From: Actinospica robiniae DSM 44927
Lineage (GTDB): Bacteria; Actinomycetota; Actinomycetes; Streptomycetales; Catenulisporaceae
Assembly (NCBI RefSeq): GCF_000504285.1
Contig: NZ_KI632511.1
Location: 3,779,372 to 3,843,371, forward strand
Direction of reading: 5' to 3'
DNA: 64,000 bases
Shown: positions 9,201 through 17,330 of the stretch, piece by piece
Layout: every line of letters starts with the position of its first letter
How positions within the stretch are numbered: position 1 is the stretch's first letter
Notes under the pieces: generated by a model
What the model was told of the DNA's origin: nothing
Database searches by the model: none
Seen by the model: the letters and a program-made list of their open reading frames with translations, nothing else
Made by a program: the position numbers and the translations under genes

Positions 9201-10528
9201 ATCTCGCGCACTCCTCGCTCACGGCGCTCACCCGAATCGCCAAAGTGGACGCAGCCGACGGCAGCTGCGCGGTCGTGGTCGCGTCGGCGCGCAAGATGTG
9301 GCTGCTCGATCCCACCGCGGCGGAAGCCACGTCAGAGGCTCAGCCGCTCGATCCGGGTGCCGTGTCCGCCTTGGCGCAGGTTCAGGATCCCGACCGCACG
9401 CTTCTGGCCATCGCGGGCGTACACGCCGCCATCCGGCTGTGGGACGCGTCCGCAGACCACGCTGTCGGAGCGCCGCTGACCGGCCACTCCGGTCCGGTGC
9501 GGGCCCTGGCCGCGGTGTCCGTCGGGGCGGACCGTTCCCTGCTCGCGTCCGCGGGCGAAGACGGCACGGTGCGGCTCTGGGACGCCCGGCCGCGAGGCTC
9601 CGGCGAGCCTTCCGCGGCCCGGCTCGGGCACGAGGACTGGGTGGGCGCAGTGGCCGCCCGCGCCATGCTGCCGACCGGGCGCACGGTGCTGGCCACCGCC
9701 AGCGACGACGGGACGGCCCGGCTGTGGGACGCGGACACCGGCGAACTCCTGCAGAAACTGCTCCTCGGCCACAGTGACTGGGTCCGCGCGGTCACCTTCG
9801 GCCGTTCCTGCGCAACCGTCTGGACCTGTGGCTGGGACGGCGCGATCCGGCAGTGGGACGGCGAGACCGGCGTGCAGACCGGTGGAGTGCGGCTCTCCGG
9901 CTCCGATCGGCTGGAGGCGATGGCCGCCATCCCGGACGGCACGGGCGGCGACGGCGAGATCGTCGCGGTCGGCGGCAGCGGACGGACGATCCGGCTCTGG
10001 GAACCGGGGAGCACACAGACCTCCCGAGCCGCCCTGTCCGGCCACACCGGAACCATCCGCGCGCTCGCCTCCCTCGGCGCCGACCGGCTGGCCAGCGCCG
10101 CTGACGACGGGACCATCCGGCTGTGGGATCCGCGCGTCCCCTCCTGCTCAGCCGTCCTGCGCGGACACCGCGGGCCGGTGAATGCGCTCACCATGGTGCC
10201 GGGAGACGGCGGCCTGCTGGCGTCGGCCGGCCACGACCGGACGCTGCGGCTGTGGGACCCGGTGACCCGCCGGTGCGAGCTGACCATTCCGTTCGCACAC
10301 AAGGGAGCGGTGAGCGCGCTGTGCGTTCTCGGCGAGCCCGCGGACACGGACGGAGCGCCGCTGCTCGTGAGCGCCGGCGAGGACGCGACGCTGCGGCTGT
10401 GGCACGCGGCCTCGGGCCGGCTCCTCGGCACCGCGGTCCTGGGCGTCTCGGTGCGCGGCATCGCGCCGGTCGGCGCGCGCGGAGTGGCCGTGGCCGCCGA
10501 GGCGGGCGTCCTCGTCATCGATCTCTGA
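6230..10528 (+). CDS. Caspase-like/NACHT-type NTPase/14xWD40 signalling protein
   Basis: 1432 aa with three parts. Residues ~1-270 are a caspase-like (clan CD) domain: YWVGHGA supplies His 87 and VVIEACGAA supplies Cys 162, the expected His-Cys dyad. Residues ~300-640 are a STAND/NACHT-type NTPase: GPPGVGKS at 325-332, Walker B-type VLVDALDEA near 440, and a helical region ending in RLAHRTFQEYFA, typical of NACHT proteins. From ~800 to the end I count 14 WD40 repeats, most ending in xGTxRLWD; that is two seven-bladed propellers. The plan matches the NTP-dependent biological conflict systems of actinobacteria, where propellers sense, the NTPase oligomerises and the peptidase fires. No clear ribosome site precedes the ATG; translation is probably coupled to the lipase gene. 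Trigger and substrate are unknown. Confidence 0.88.
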   Translation: MQEGDAAFDVVPIPIGEYAHHESVPADEEAAGVLELLGRLGGRGLPWPIDAAERHQTSVAERLAAWSSFEGYGLRACRSSVLYWVGHGASDGDDAWLATFRTTARMGGTAMRPDALADHIMEEWRSRAEAWAGQDDPDAEHHPDADHDADGEPWALVVIEACGAARFVERLGAALFTRPDPPRRLALIGIGGYGTAFLGEFRTALRLTVESYTDNDESIRLRDLIGRLQERLPSSTVIEFPELHRARPIRHNRVLASVAAPLDVYQQLRAFVAALPADQRGHFIPSALGAEQGELAWYFVGRKAELDTIAAWLNGAAQGMFVVTGPPGVGKSALLGNLVLQSDYELRTLISRAAQESGGPAPATANVLAAGTFDAVVHLTGLTVAGVVDRIATAVGEPSASVSTDPREAAERLIRRLQERSAQVGGSGGGGPRPLTVLVDALDEAQEPLAVAASLLRPLAAVPGCRVVVGTRASTREGPDRPAPPDQDLLDALGTSARTPVLDVSQDPDSVADFVRRRLSAARDQAKLEVSDDRIEQIADRVRVNASSFLFARLLIHEITARPELVEQRNSDRLLALSDSSYLALFAAAVDRLTAGSPKAAGLLSALALSQGRGLPRADRIWAAAGGALGATVVTEADIDVLLDNAAPYIMLDGEDGGSVYRLAHRTFQEYFAATLPAPVPSNPQDAHAAIATALAALARASRPRQPGAYIVRHLTAHVAISDEWPLLSRDTRLLDALDPDAVAADMLRAKFGAARVSDEVAAVLSARHLLRTLPVAQRALVREIAQARLSGDTTRGAALRWACLRSEPLHLVMTGHVGAVLALAVVPLPDGRTLLASAGADGTVRLFDTATGWSVGEPLTGHAGAVSALAPLSPGSNGGRAHLASAGVDGTIRLWDCVTGRQLGAPLREHTAAIRTLVTDGSWLASADDHTVRLWTNPEQYREGQSVTRESETVDALAMVPNLGRGVLAAVVGGRRIKLWELRTLRPHGDLAHSSLTALTRIAKVDAADGSCAVVVASARKMWLLDPTAAEATSEAQPLDPGAVSALAQVQDPDRTLLAIAGVHAAIRLWDASADHAVGAPLTGHSGPVRALAAVSVGADRSLLASAGEDGTVRLWDARPRGSGEPSAARLGHEDWVGAVAARAMLPTGRTVLATASDDGTARLWDADTGELLQKLLLGHSDWVRAVTFGRSCATVWTCGWDGAIRQWDGETGVQTGGVRLSGSDRLEAMAAIPDGTGGDGEIVAVGGSGRTIRLWEPGSTQTSRAALSGHTGTIRALASLGADRLASAADDGTIRLWDPRVPSCSAVLRGHRGPVNALTMVPGDGGLLASAGHDRTLRLWDPVTRRCELTIPFAHKGAVSALCVLGEPADTDGAPLLVSAGEDATLRLWHAASGRLLGTAVLGVSVRGIAPVGARGVAVAAEAGVLVIDL

Positions 10529-10545
10529 CGCGGACCGGAGGCGGC

Positions 10546-12372
10546 TCAGCCGCGTGGTGCGGCGTCGCGACGGGCGATCTCAAGCTTGTGCAGCCGACGC
10601 AACACCTCGAGCGCTTCCGCTTGGGCGACACCGGGCCGCTCCTCCAACTGCGCGCGAGCGAGCGCGAGTGCGTCGGCGATCCCCTGCAGCTCCTCCTGCA
10701 GCGGGTTGGACACGGACGGCACGACGAGCTGTTCCCGGCTCAGCATGTGCTCGGCCTCGCTGAGCAGGTCCGCGGCCACCTCCGCGACCCGTGAGCTGCG
10801 CAACGGCGGGGCGACCAGCATCGCAGCGGCCTGCAGATGGGCGTCCACGACGCGGGCGGTCATGGCCCACGAGATCGGCAGCCCGCGGGGGTCGGTCGGC
10901 GGTTCGGGTCCGGAGAACGGCTGCAACGGCGCATCCCACAGCCCGCTCATCGGGCCCCACTGATGGACCCGACGGCCGAAGTGCTCGAAGATCTGGTCGG
11001 CGAGCGCGGTCAGCCGGTCCCTGGAGCGCAGGTCCCGCGTCGCCGTCGCCGCGACGATGGCCGCGTCGAGCAGGAGCGCGGCGTAGTCCCGCATGCGCAG
11101 CACCAGCGCCGGGCCGAAGGCGTCGCTGCCGGCCAGGGACACCGGCAGACCCGGGGCGTGCAGCTGGATCTGCGGATCGTCCGGCCGGTTCGCCCGCCGC
11201 GAGATCCGGCCGAGAACCGCCAGCTCCTCGAGCACGGGGATCATCCGGGCCAGCTCCTCGTCCGGCGCGCGGCGTTCCACGAGGTCCTCCAGCGTGAGCG
11301 TGGCGATCAGCAGGCTGAAGTACTCGGAGGACTCGCCGTCGGACGCGGTCCAGGGCACGGCCTCGAGCGGCCAGGACGCGTTCCCGAAGCGGGCCAGCGT
11401 GGACCAGAAGCGCCGGGTGAGATCCGCACGCACCTGCAGGCCCTGGACGAGTGCCTGCTGCTCCGGGTCGAGAAGGCCGAGCACGCGGGTGCGCTGCGAC
11501 GACAGTTCCCTGACAGCCGCGGTGACGGCCACCGTGGCGTGCAGATCCGGAACACCGGCATCTTCGGCCCGCTTATCCGCAACCCCGCCACCTTCGCCCC
11601 AAGCCCAGCCGCATTCGAACAGGAAGCGCTCGTTGTCCAGATCGCGCAGGTCGTCATCGTCCGGCCGGATGTCGACCAGCGCCGCCCGGATACCCCGCAA
11701 TTGTTCCGCCAGAGCGGACAGGCGCTGTACCCGGGCGACCGAGGGCACGGCCAGCACACGCAGGACGGCCTGCGCCTCGTCGCTCTCCACTGCGTGAGTC
11801 CGCACGACGAAGCACCGGTGCAGCCCTTGGAGCGCGGCGTCGAGCCGGATCCGCGCCGACGTCTGGACCCTGGCCGCCTGGTGCCGGACCTCGTGGCGCG
11901 CGTCCAGACGCAGGGACGCCGAATCGAACGCCTGCAGGAAGTCGAGCGCCGACAGGCACAGATGCACCGAGACGGCATAGGCCTCCACCAGAGCGGGTAC
12001 CGCCTGCTCGCGGGTGAGCGGCCTGCCCTCTTCCGTCTCCAGCGAGGTGTGCGAAGAGAAGACCGGTGTGCCCTCGTCGTCAGCGTATTCGGTGAGGTAT
12101 TCGTCCAGCGCCGCCGCGAGGCGCCGCGGGATGGTCATGCTGTCGCCCATCGCGCGCAACGCCGAGAGCGCGTCGTCCTGGATTCCATTGGGGTCGTCCA
12201 GTCGCAGATCCTTGAGCGCACCCGAGGGGCGTAGCAGGCACAGCAGCAACTGCGCGTCCCGGATCGAGTCGCGTTCCTCCCGCACACCCCAGTTCCACGC
12301 CCCGTCCCGGAACACGGCTACCGCGGTGTGACGCCAGATCTCGAGCAGAGCGCGCCTGGGCTCGGTGAGCAT
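10546..12372 (-). CDS. SCO2524-like large protein, paralogue B
   Basis: 608 aa, function unknown. It is an obvious paralogue of the 620-aa protein at 13301-15163: both share an N-terminal E(I/V)W...W block followed by DAxLLLC(I/L)L, then GDSxxIPR, SVHLC, E(L/C)GW(T/A)WG, LGLLDPEQ and (Y/F)WSTLARF. These blocks resemble the SCO2524 family of Streptomyces, named only for its representative. It is mostly alpha-helical by composition and has no signal peptide or membrane segment. Third gene of a tight operon, 5 bases after the variant P-loop gene. It ends 17 bases from the convergent WD40 gene, with a small GCGGCT/AGCCGC palindrome between them. Confidence 0.75.
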   Translation of the reverse strand: MLTEPRRALLEIWRHTAVAVFRDGAWNWGVREERDSIRDAQLLLCLLRPSGALKDLRLDDPNGIQDDALSALRAMGDSMTIPRRLAAALDEYLTEYADDEGTPVFSSHTSLETEEGRPLTREQAVPALVEAYAVSVHLCLSALDFLQAFDSASLRLDARHEVRHQAARVQTSARIRLDAALQGLHRCFVVRTHAVESDEAQAVLRVLAVPSVARVQRLSALAEQLRGIRAALVDIRPDDDDLRDLDNERFLFECGWAWGEGGGVADKRAEDAGVPDLHATVAVTAAVRELSSQRTRVLGLLDPEQQALVQGLQVRADLTRRFWSTLARFGNASWPLEAVPWTASDGESSEYFSLLIATLTLEDLVERRAPDEELARMIPVLEELAVLGRISRRANRPDDPQIQLHAPGLPVSLAGSDAFGPALVLRMRDYAALLLDAAIVAATATRDLRSRDRLTALADQIFEHFGRRVHQWGPMSGLWDAPLQPFSGPEPPTDPRGLPISWAMTARVVDAHLQAAAMLVAPPLRSSRVAEVAADLLSEAEHMLSREQLVVPSVSNPLQEELQGIADALALARAQLEERPGVAQAEALEVLRRLHKLEIARRDAAPRG

Positions 12373-12377
12373 CTCGG

Positions 12378-13304
12378 TTACCTCTCCTCGTCCCTGAATC
12401 GCGCGAATCGCAACATCGACGCCAGGTGTCGATAGGCGTAGAGAGTCTGCTGATTCGCGACGCCGATCGCGTACACGTCGCGCGAGGTGATCAGCTGCTC
12501 GCGCCGCAGCAGCACCGGCTCCTGCGGGATCGAACCGAGCCGGACGTCCCGGCCGATACGGTGCAGTGAAGCCAACCGCTCGAGGTCGCGGTCCATCTCG
12601 AGCTGCCAGGCCAACTGCGCGGGACGCAGGGACGCCGCGATCCCCGCGTCCAGATCGGCGGCCGCGACACGGACGTACTCGAGCGACGCTTCGAGTTCTG
12701 CGGAATCCAGGCCGCAGGCGATGCCCGTTCTGACCAGCCCGTGGTCACCGAAGACGTACTGGGCCGTACTCAGCACCTCGTATCGGGACCATCGGTGGAA
12801 GACCAGCCACCGCGTCCTGGCCGAGCGCAGATAAGGAACGGCGACGGAGAGCAAGGCCAACTCGATCAGGGCGGACCGGCCGGGGCCGAGGTCCACGAAG
12901 GAGACGTCGAAGGTCTCCTCGAGGCGGAACAGGAAGTCGGCGAACCGGCTGACCTCGCTATCCGTGATCTGGATCAGCGCCTCGCCCGCAGAGGAGTACA
13001 AGACCATCGCGCCCGCCCCGAGCAGGCGGTCGAGGCTGCGCCGTTCGGTGTTCGCCCAGACATCGATGCCGAGCGGCTCGGCGGCCCGACCGTACAGGTA
13101 AGCGTTCAGGCCCCGGTCCCGCAGCCTGTGCCGCAGGCCCGGCTCGATGTCGAAGACCAGGTCGGCAGCGGGTGACGGGAAGCCGAGATCCACCAGGCAC
13201 GTGCTCACGCCCGTCAGGGAACTGTGATAAGCGAGGTTGGCGGCGGTCACCGTGGTACCGACACCCCCCTGCGCGGAGAGGCAGAACACGAGCATCCCGG
13301 TCAA
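12378..13304 (-). CDS. ParA/MinD-like protein with degenerate P-loop (SCO2523-like)
   Basis: 308 aa. The N-terminus has the layout of a MinD/ParA-type SIMIBI ATPase (hydrophobic strand, P-loop, AANLAYHSSLTG helix, then TCLVDLGFPSP and later SFVDLGPG). However, the loop reads SAQGGVGTTVT where active members have KGGxGK(T/S): both the signature lysine (to Gln) and the P-loop lysine (to Thr) are gone. Nucleotide hydrolysis is therefore doubtful. This matches the SCO2523 'variant P-loop' family. The ATG overlaps the previous stop (ATGA) and the stop is 5 bases before the next start, so three products are probably made together. It may act as a nucleotide-independent scaffold; this is inference. 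Confidence 0.8.
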   Translation of the reverse strand: MTGMLVFCLSAQGGVGTTVTAANLAYHSSLTGVSTCLVDLGFPSPAADLVFDIEPGLRHRLRDRGLNAYLYGRAAEPLGIDVWANTERRSLDRLLGAGAMVLYSSAGEALIQITDSEVSRFADFLFRLEETFDVSFVDLGPGRSALIELALLSVAVPYLRSARTRWLVFHRWSRYEVLSTAQYVFGDHGLVRTGIACGLDSAELEASLEYVRVAAADLDAGIAASLRPAQLAWQLEMDRDLERLASLHRIGRDVRLGSIPQEPVLLRREQLITSRDVYAIGVANQQTLYAYRHLASMLRFARFRDEER

Positions 13305-15163
13305 ACCGCCCGGGACGCGTCGGCACGCGCCATGCCGATCATGTCCAACTCGTGCAGCACCGTGACCACGAGGGCGATCGCGCTGGCCGGCTGGCCGTCG
13401 ACCAGGTCCTTCGCCCGGTTCACCGCCGATTGCAGTTCCTGCAGAGCGCTCTGGAACGGGGTGCTGAGAGCTGCGGCGCGGATGAGCTCCTGGTTGAGCA
13501 GGTCTCCGGCTTCACTGACCATCGCCTCCGCCATACTCCCGAGCCCGGAAGCGCGGCTGACCCGGGTCGCCTGCGCCGACCAGGTGGCGACCAGCGCGTC
13601 CACCACGTGATAAGTCGCGGCCAGGGACGGAGCCGCCGACTCGGCTGGAGGCAGCTCGGGGAAGACCCGGCCCGGGTCGTCCCACAGGCCCAGCGCCGGG
13701 CCTCCGGTGAAACTACGGGCACGGAGATGGCCCCAGATATTCGCGGCGTGCTGGAAGAGCTGGTCGCGCACCGTCGTGCTCGCGGTCAGCCCGGCCAGTT
13801 CAACCGTCCGCTTGAGCAGGGCGGCGGCGAAATCGGTCACCCGCCAGCGCGGCTCCTCGCCGTCCGGCTCCCAGCGGCCGGGCAGAGCGAGGCCGATACC
13901 AGGATGGTGCAGGTCGAGAGCCTGGTCCCCACGCAGCGGACGACGAGTGATGCGCGAGCGCTCCGCCAACTCCTCGAGCAGGGGTACGAGCCTTGCCACA
14001 TCGTCCTCGTTCGCGGCGCGGATACGGACGTCGCCGATGACGACACCGCACATGAGCAGCGTGAAGTAGTCGGACTCCACTCCGTCTGTCGCACGCCAGG
14101 GAATGTCCTCGACCGGCCAGTACTCCTCGTCGAACCGCGCCAGCGTCGACCAGTACAGCCGGCACAGATCACGGCGAATGAGCAGAGCATTGGCCAACCT
14201 CTCCTGCTCGGGGTCGAGAAGACCGAGCACGCGGGTGGATTCCGATTCGAGCTGACCGATGGCGTCCAGCACCTCCATGGTGAAGTGCAGGTCGGGCGTG
14301 GATTGCGCGAGCCCCTCGCGCTGGATTGAAGCCGACCTCTCGCCGTCCTCGTACAACTCGATGCGCGGGGCGGAATCGGCCACCCCCCAGGTCCATCCCA
14401 GCTCGAACAGCAGGTTGGGGTTGTCGAGCTCCTCGAACCGGGCGACGCCGAGACGTGCCTCGCTCAGGCGCGCGCGCACCACCGCCATCTCGTCGTTGAA
14501 CCTCGTGATCAGCTCGTACCTGGTGGCGCTGCCCTGATCGAGCATCGCGAAGAGGTCCTGGCCCTCGCTGGAGTCGGGCTCGATGGGATTCATGCAGAAG
14601 CTGCGGAGCAGGCCGACGAGGGCTTGGGTGAGCCGGCTGCTGATCCGCAAGATGAGACGGTCGACACGAGCGGCCATCACGCCGCGGGCCGCGGAGGACC
14701 GGTAGGTCGTGGTGAACGCGAGCGCGGCGATGCACAGGTGTACAGAAATCGCGTGCGAAGCGGTCAGCTCAATCTCGCGCTGTTGCCGTGTCAGGGCCGT
14801 GCCGAAGTCGGCGAGGGCGAGAAGAGGGCCGGCCGAGAAGTCGGCCGCGCCATCCGGCAGCGTATATCGCTCGCAGAACTCCTCGAGGGCCTGGACAATG
14901 CTTCGAGGTATCTGGGTGCTGTCACCGAGCGGCGCCAGAGCCGCGAGCACATCCTCTGAGGTGTCGTTCGGATCCGACAAGGCGAGTTCGGGTATCGCGG
15001 TAGCCGGAAGCAGAATGCAGAGAAGGAGTTCGGCATCGCTGACGGAGTTGCCGGCGACCACACCGTCCCACCGCCACCGTCGGTCGGCGTACACGTGGCG
15101 GGCCAGCGCCTGCCAGACTTCGATGATCTCCCTGCGCGGCTGAATGCCCTGCGTCCTCGGCAT
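13301..15163 (-). CDS. SCO2524-like large protein, paralogue A
   Basis: 620 aa, first gene of the variant P-loop operon. The N-terminus (RREIIEVWQALARHVYADRR) and NSVSDAELLLCILLPA resemble SCO2524-family proteins. A central block LGLLDPEQERLANALLIRRD and YWSTLARFDEEYWP matches paralogue B almost word for word in layout. No transmembrane helix, signal peptide or known catalytic motif was recognised. Expression probably starts from the 15164-15400 intergenic region. Confidence 0.75.
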   Translation of the reverse strand: MPRTQGIQPRREIIEVWQALARHVYADRRWRWDGVVAGNSVSDAELLLCILLPATAIPELALSDPNDTSEDVLAALAPLGDSTQIPRSIVQALEEFCERYTLPDGAADFSAGPLLALADFGTALTRQQREIELTASHAISVHLCIAALAFTTTYRSSAARGVMAARVDRLILRISSRLTQALVGLLRSFCMNPIEPDSSEGQDLFAMLDQGSATRYELITRFNDEMAVVRARLSEARLGVARFEELDNPNLLFELGWTWGVADSAPRIELYEDGERSASIQREGLAQSTPDLHFTMEVLDAIGQLESESTRVLGLLDPEQERLANALLIRRDLCRLYWSTLARFDEEYWPVEDIPWRATDGVESDYFTLLMCGVVIGDVRIRAANEDDVARLVPLLEELAERSRITRRPLRGDQALDLHHPGIGLALPGRWEPDGEEPRWRVTDFAAALLKRTVELAGLTASTTVRDQLFQHAANIWGHLRARSFTGGPALGLWDDPGRVFPELPPAESAAPSLAATYHVVDALVATWSAQATRVSRASGLGSMAEAMVSEAGDLLNQELIRAAALSTPFQSALQELQSAVNRAKDLVDGQPASAIALVVTVLHELDMIGMARADASRAV

Positions 15164-15408
15164 GCCCCCACCCTGCGTCGCCTACCGTGTGACCGATGCT
15201 CTCACGTCAAGCGATCCCACGCGGGCCGTCCGCTCAAACCGAGACGACAGTCGGCACCCCACAGCCCTCACTCGCCTCCAGGACTCGCGGCGGGCTGTGT
15301 ACCCACCGCACAAACCACGTCAGTGAGCATATGAAACTCAAGCACCACCCGTCTTCATCAGCTCTCTCACTGGCATAGACGGGCCCTGATTCCGCGGCTC
15401 CCGCTCGA

Positions 15409-15483
15409 ACGCTCATCATTCCGAATGCCGAGGGAGCCCGCACCACTCCGTCGATGGTCGCGTTCGCCCGGGACGGCCGCGTG
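15409..15483 (+). pseudogene. DnaK (Hsp70) relic
   Basis: Reading from 15409, codons give TLIIPNAEGARTTPSMVAFA followed by RDGRV. This is the highly conserved region just after the N-terminal ATP-binding loop of DnaK (usually xIPNAEGxRTTPSVVAFAxxGE). There is no start or ATP-binding loop upstream and the frame becomes meaningless after 15483. It is a remnant of about 25 codons, not a working chaperone gene. Confidence 0.7.
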
Positions 15484-15665
15484 ACAGCGCCGAGCCCAAG
15501 TCGGCGCGCATGCACGCATGCGATCCGATCGATGTCGGCGACCACGGTGAGCCGTCAGTCGGCTGGTTCGACGTTGAACTCGGAACGAAAGCAGTGCTCG
15601 CCCCGGATTTCCGCTCGTTCGTGGAGCAACTCACGCGCCGAGCGGAACTCAAGAAGCTGACATGA
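15483..15665 (+). pseudogene. C-terminal relic of an unidentified (SMI1/KNR4-like?) protein
   Basis: A short in-frame stretch ending at the TGA at 15663-15665 reads GEPSVGWFDVELGTKAVLAP then DFRSFVEQLTRRAELKKLT. The pattern (aromatic-acidic turn, then hydrophobic helix SFxxFVEQL) resembles the C-terminus of SUKH/SMI1-KNR4 immunity proteins. No upstream start fits. The family assignment is tentative. Confidence 0.35.
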
Positions 15666-15736
15666 CGGTCCAGCCGGCCGCGCCGTGGCCCGGGCGGAGC
15701 CGCCGGCCAGCACCGATGCGAACTCCAGGGCCGGCC

Positions 15737-15773
15737 TTGACAGCGAAAGCTAATGCGAGTAGCTTTTGAGCTA
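15737..15773 (+). promoter_or_regulatory. Promoter with overlapping AGCTA operator
   Basis: TTGACA at 15737-15742 and TAGCTT at 15760-15765 are separated by 17 bases. The -10 lies inside TAGCTtttgAGCTA (15760-15773), and another AGCTA sits at 15748-15752. The three alternating half-sites suggest binding by the TetR regulator encoded at the end of this two-gene operon. Confidence 0.55.
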
Positions 15774-15810
15774 TCAGCAGTAGCCGAGACCGTCCCACCA
15801 GGAGACCAAG

Positions 15811-16668
15811 ATGACCCAGACTCAGCACCTGAAGACCGCCGGCGGCGCCCTCGCCTATGACGTCACCGGAACCGGGCCGCTCATCGTGCTGGCGCCCGGC
15901 ATCGGCAACCAGCGCACGGTCTACCGCCACCTCGCGCCGCTGCTGGCGGCCGCCGGCTACCGGGTGGCGCGCATGGACATCCGCGGCCACGGCGAGTCGA
16001 GCATGGGCTGGACCTCTTACAACGGCGGCCAGGCGATCTCGCGCACCGACGTCGCCGGTGACCTGCTCGATCTGATCCGCCATCTCGGCGGCCCCGCCGT
16101 GATCGTCGGGCACTCGATCTCCGGCGGGGCAGCCACCATCGCGGCCGCCACAGCCCCCGAACTGGTCAGCGCCGTCGTGGAGGTCAACCCCTTCACCCAG
16201 GTGCAGCACGCGGACCTCGCTGCGCTGTTCACGGTGCGGCGCTACCGCAGGGGTGCGATCGCCCTGACGGGCACCGCGCTCTTCAAGAGCCTGCGGATCT
16301 GGCGGCACTATCTCGACGTGGCCTACCCGATCAAGCCCGCCGACTACGCCGAGGACATCGCCGCGATGACCGCGAACCTGCGCGAGCCGGGGCGGATGGC
16401 CGAGTTCATCAAGACGTCCAAGTCCACTCCCGCGGACGCTGAAGCACAATTGCCGAACGTCAAGTGCCCGGCGCTGATCATCATGGGCGACGCCGACCCG
16501 GACTTCGCGGACCCGCGAGCCGAAGGCGAGGCCATCGTCGCCAAGATGCCCGCGGGTGCGGGTCGGCTGGCAATGGTCGAGGGCTCCGGGCACTACCCGC
16601 ACGTCGACTCCGCCGACCGAGTCGCAGCGCTGATCGTCGAGTTTCTCAACGGACGAGTCGGTGCCTAG
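15811..16668 (+). CDS. Alpha/beta-hydrolase
   Basis: 285 aa, single hydrolase-fold domain. Nucleophile elbow GHSISGG, acid in GDADPDFADP and base in GSGHYPHVD are visible. ATG 15811 follows AGGAGACC. The gene overlaps the following TetR gene by 8 bases, so the regulator probably controls this operon. The substrate is not predictable; the family covers esterases, haloperoxidase-like and C-C hydrolases. Confidence 0.88.
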   Translation: MTQTQHLKTAGGALAYDVTGTGPLIVLAPGIGNQRTVYRHLAPLLAAAGYRVARMDIRGHGESSMGWTSYNGGQAISRTDVAGDLLDLIRHLGGPAVIVGHSISGGAATIAAATAPELVSAVVEVNPFTQVQHADLAALFTVRRYRRGAIALTGTALFKSLRIWRHYLDVAYPIKPADYAEDIAAMTANLREPGRMAEFIKTSKSTPADAEAQLPNVKCPALIIMGDADPDFADPRAEGEAIVAKMPAGAGRLAMVEGSGHYPHVDSADRVAALIVEFLNGRVGA

Positions 16669-17284
16669 GACCGGGTTGAGCAAAGCCGAGGTCATCGCCG
16701 AGGGTGCCGCACTCGCTGATGACGTCGGCTTTGCCGCCCTGGCGATGGCCCCGCTGGCCCAGCGGCTCGGCGTTCGCCCGCCGTCGCTCTACAAGCACGT
16801 GGCCGGGCTCGCGGAACTGCAGCACGGCATTGCGACGCTCGCGATCACCGAGCTCGACCGGTCGGTGCGCGTGGCCGTGCACGGCCTGTCCGGACCCGAC
16901 GCGCTGGCAGCCCTCATCAGGGCCCTACGTGACTACGCGCTCGCCCACCCCGGCCGCTATGCGGCGACCATCGGCGAGAAATCCACCGGTCCGAACGACC
17001 CGCTTCTGTGCGCCGGCAACCGGATCATCGAGGTCATGACCGCGGTGCTACGCGGCTACCGGTTGGGCGAGGACGACATGGTGCACGCGCTGCGCCTGCT
17101 GCGCTGCGTCTTCCATGGATTCGCGTTGCTCGAGCTCGGACAGGGATTCCGGCGGCAGGACAGTCAAGAATCGAGTTTCGCGTGGATGATGGGTTGCCTC
17201 GACCGGGGGCTAGCCTCCCGCTCGCAGCCAGCATCACCGCGACCGACGACCTGCGTTGCCGCGCACAGCGCCCCGGCAGACTAG
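16661..17284 (+). CDS. TetR/AcrR family regulator
   Basis: 207 aa. N-terminal helix-turn-helix reads FAALAMAPLAQRLGVRPPSL followed by YKHV, the TetR signature. The C-terminal part (LRDYALAHPGRYAATIGEK) resembles the WHG-type ligand domain. Starts at GTG inside the last codons of the hydrolase gene, so translation is coupled and the regulator probably represses its own operon through the AGCTA sites near 15750-15773. Confidence 0.85.
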   Translation: MPRTGLSKAEVIAEGAALADDVGFAALAMAPLAQRLGVRPPSLYKHVAGLAELQHGIATLAITELDRSVRVAVHGLSGPDALAALIRALRDYALAHPGRYAATIGEKSTGPNDPLLCAGNRIIEVMTAVLRGYRLGEDDMVHALRLLRCVFHGFALLELGQGFRRQDSQESSFAWMMGCLDRGLASRSQPASPRPTTCVAAHSAPAD

Positions 17285-17330
17285 GTACGCCTCACTGGAC
17301 GACCTCAAGCCATCGCGCTCGAGCCCGGAC

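Noticed and set aside
8660-10510. Regular ~100-base periodicity considered as a DNA repeat array.
   Set aside because: It reflects the WD40 repeats; similarity is at protein level.
10837-12234. A 465-codon plus-strand frame opposite paralogue B.
   Set aside because: No recognisable sequence, no ribosome site; the minus strand matches its paralogue block by block.
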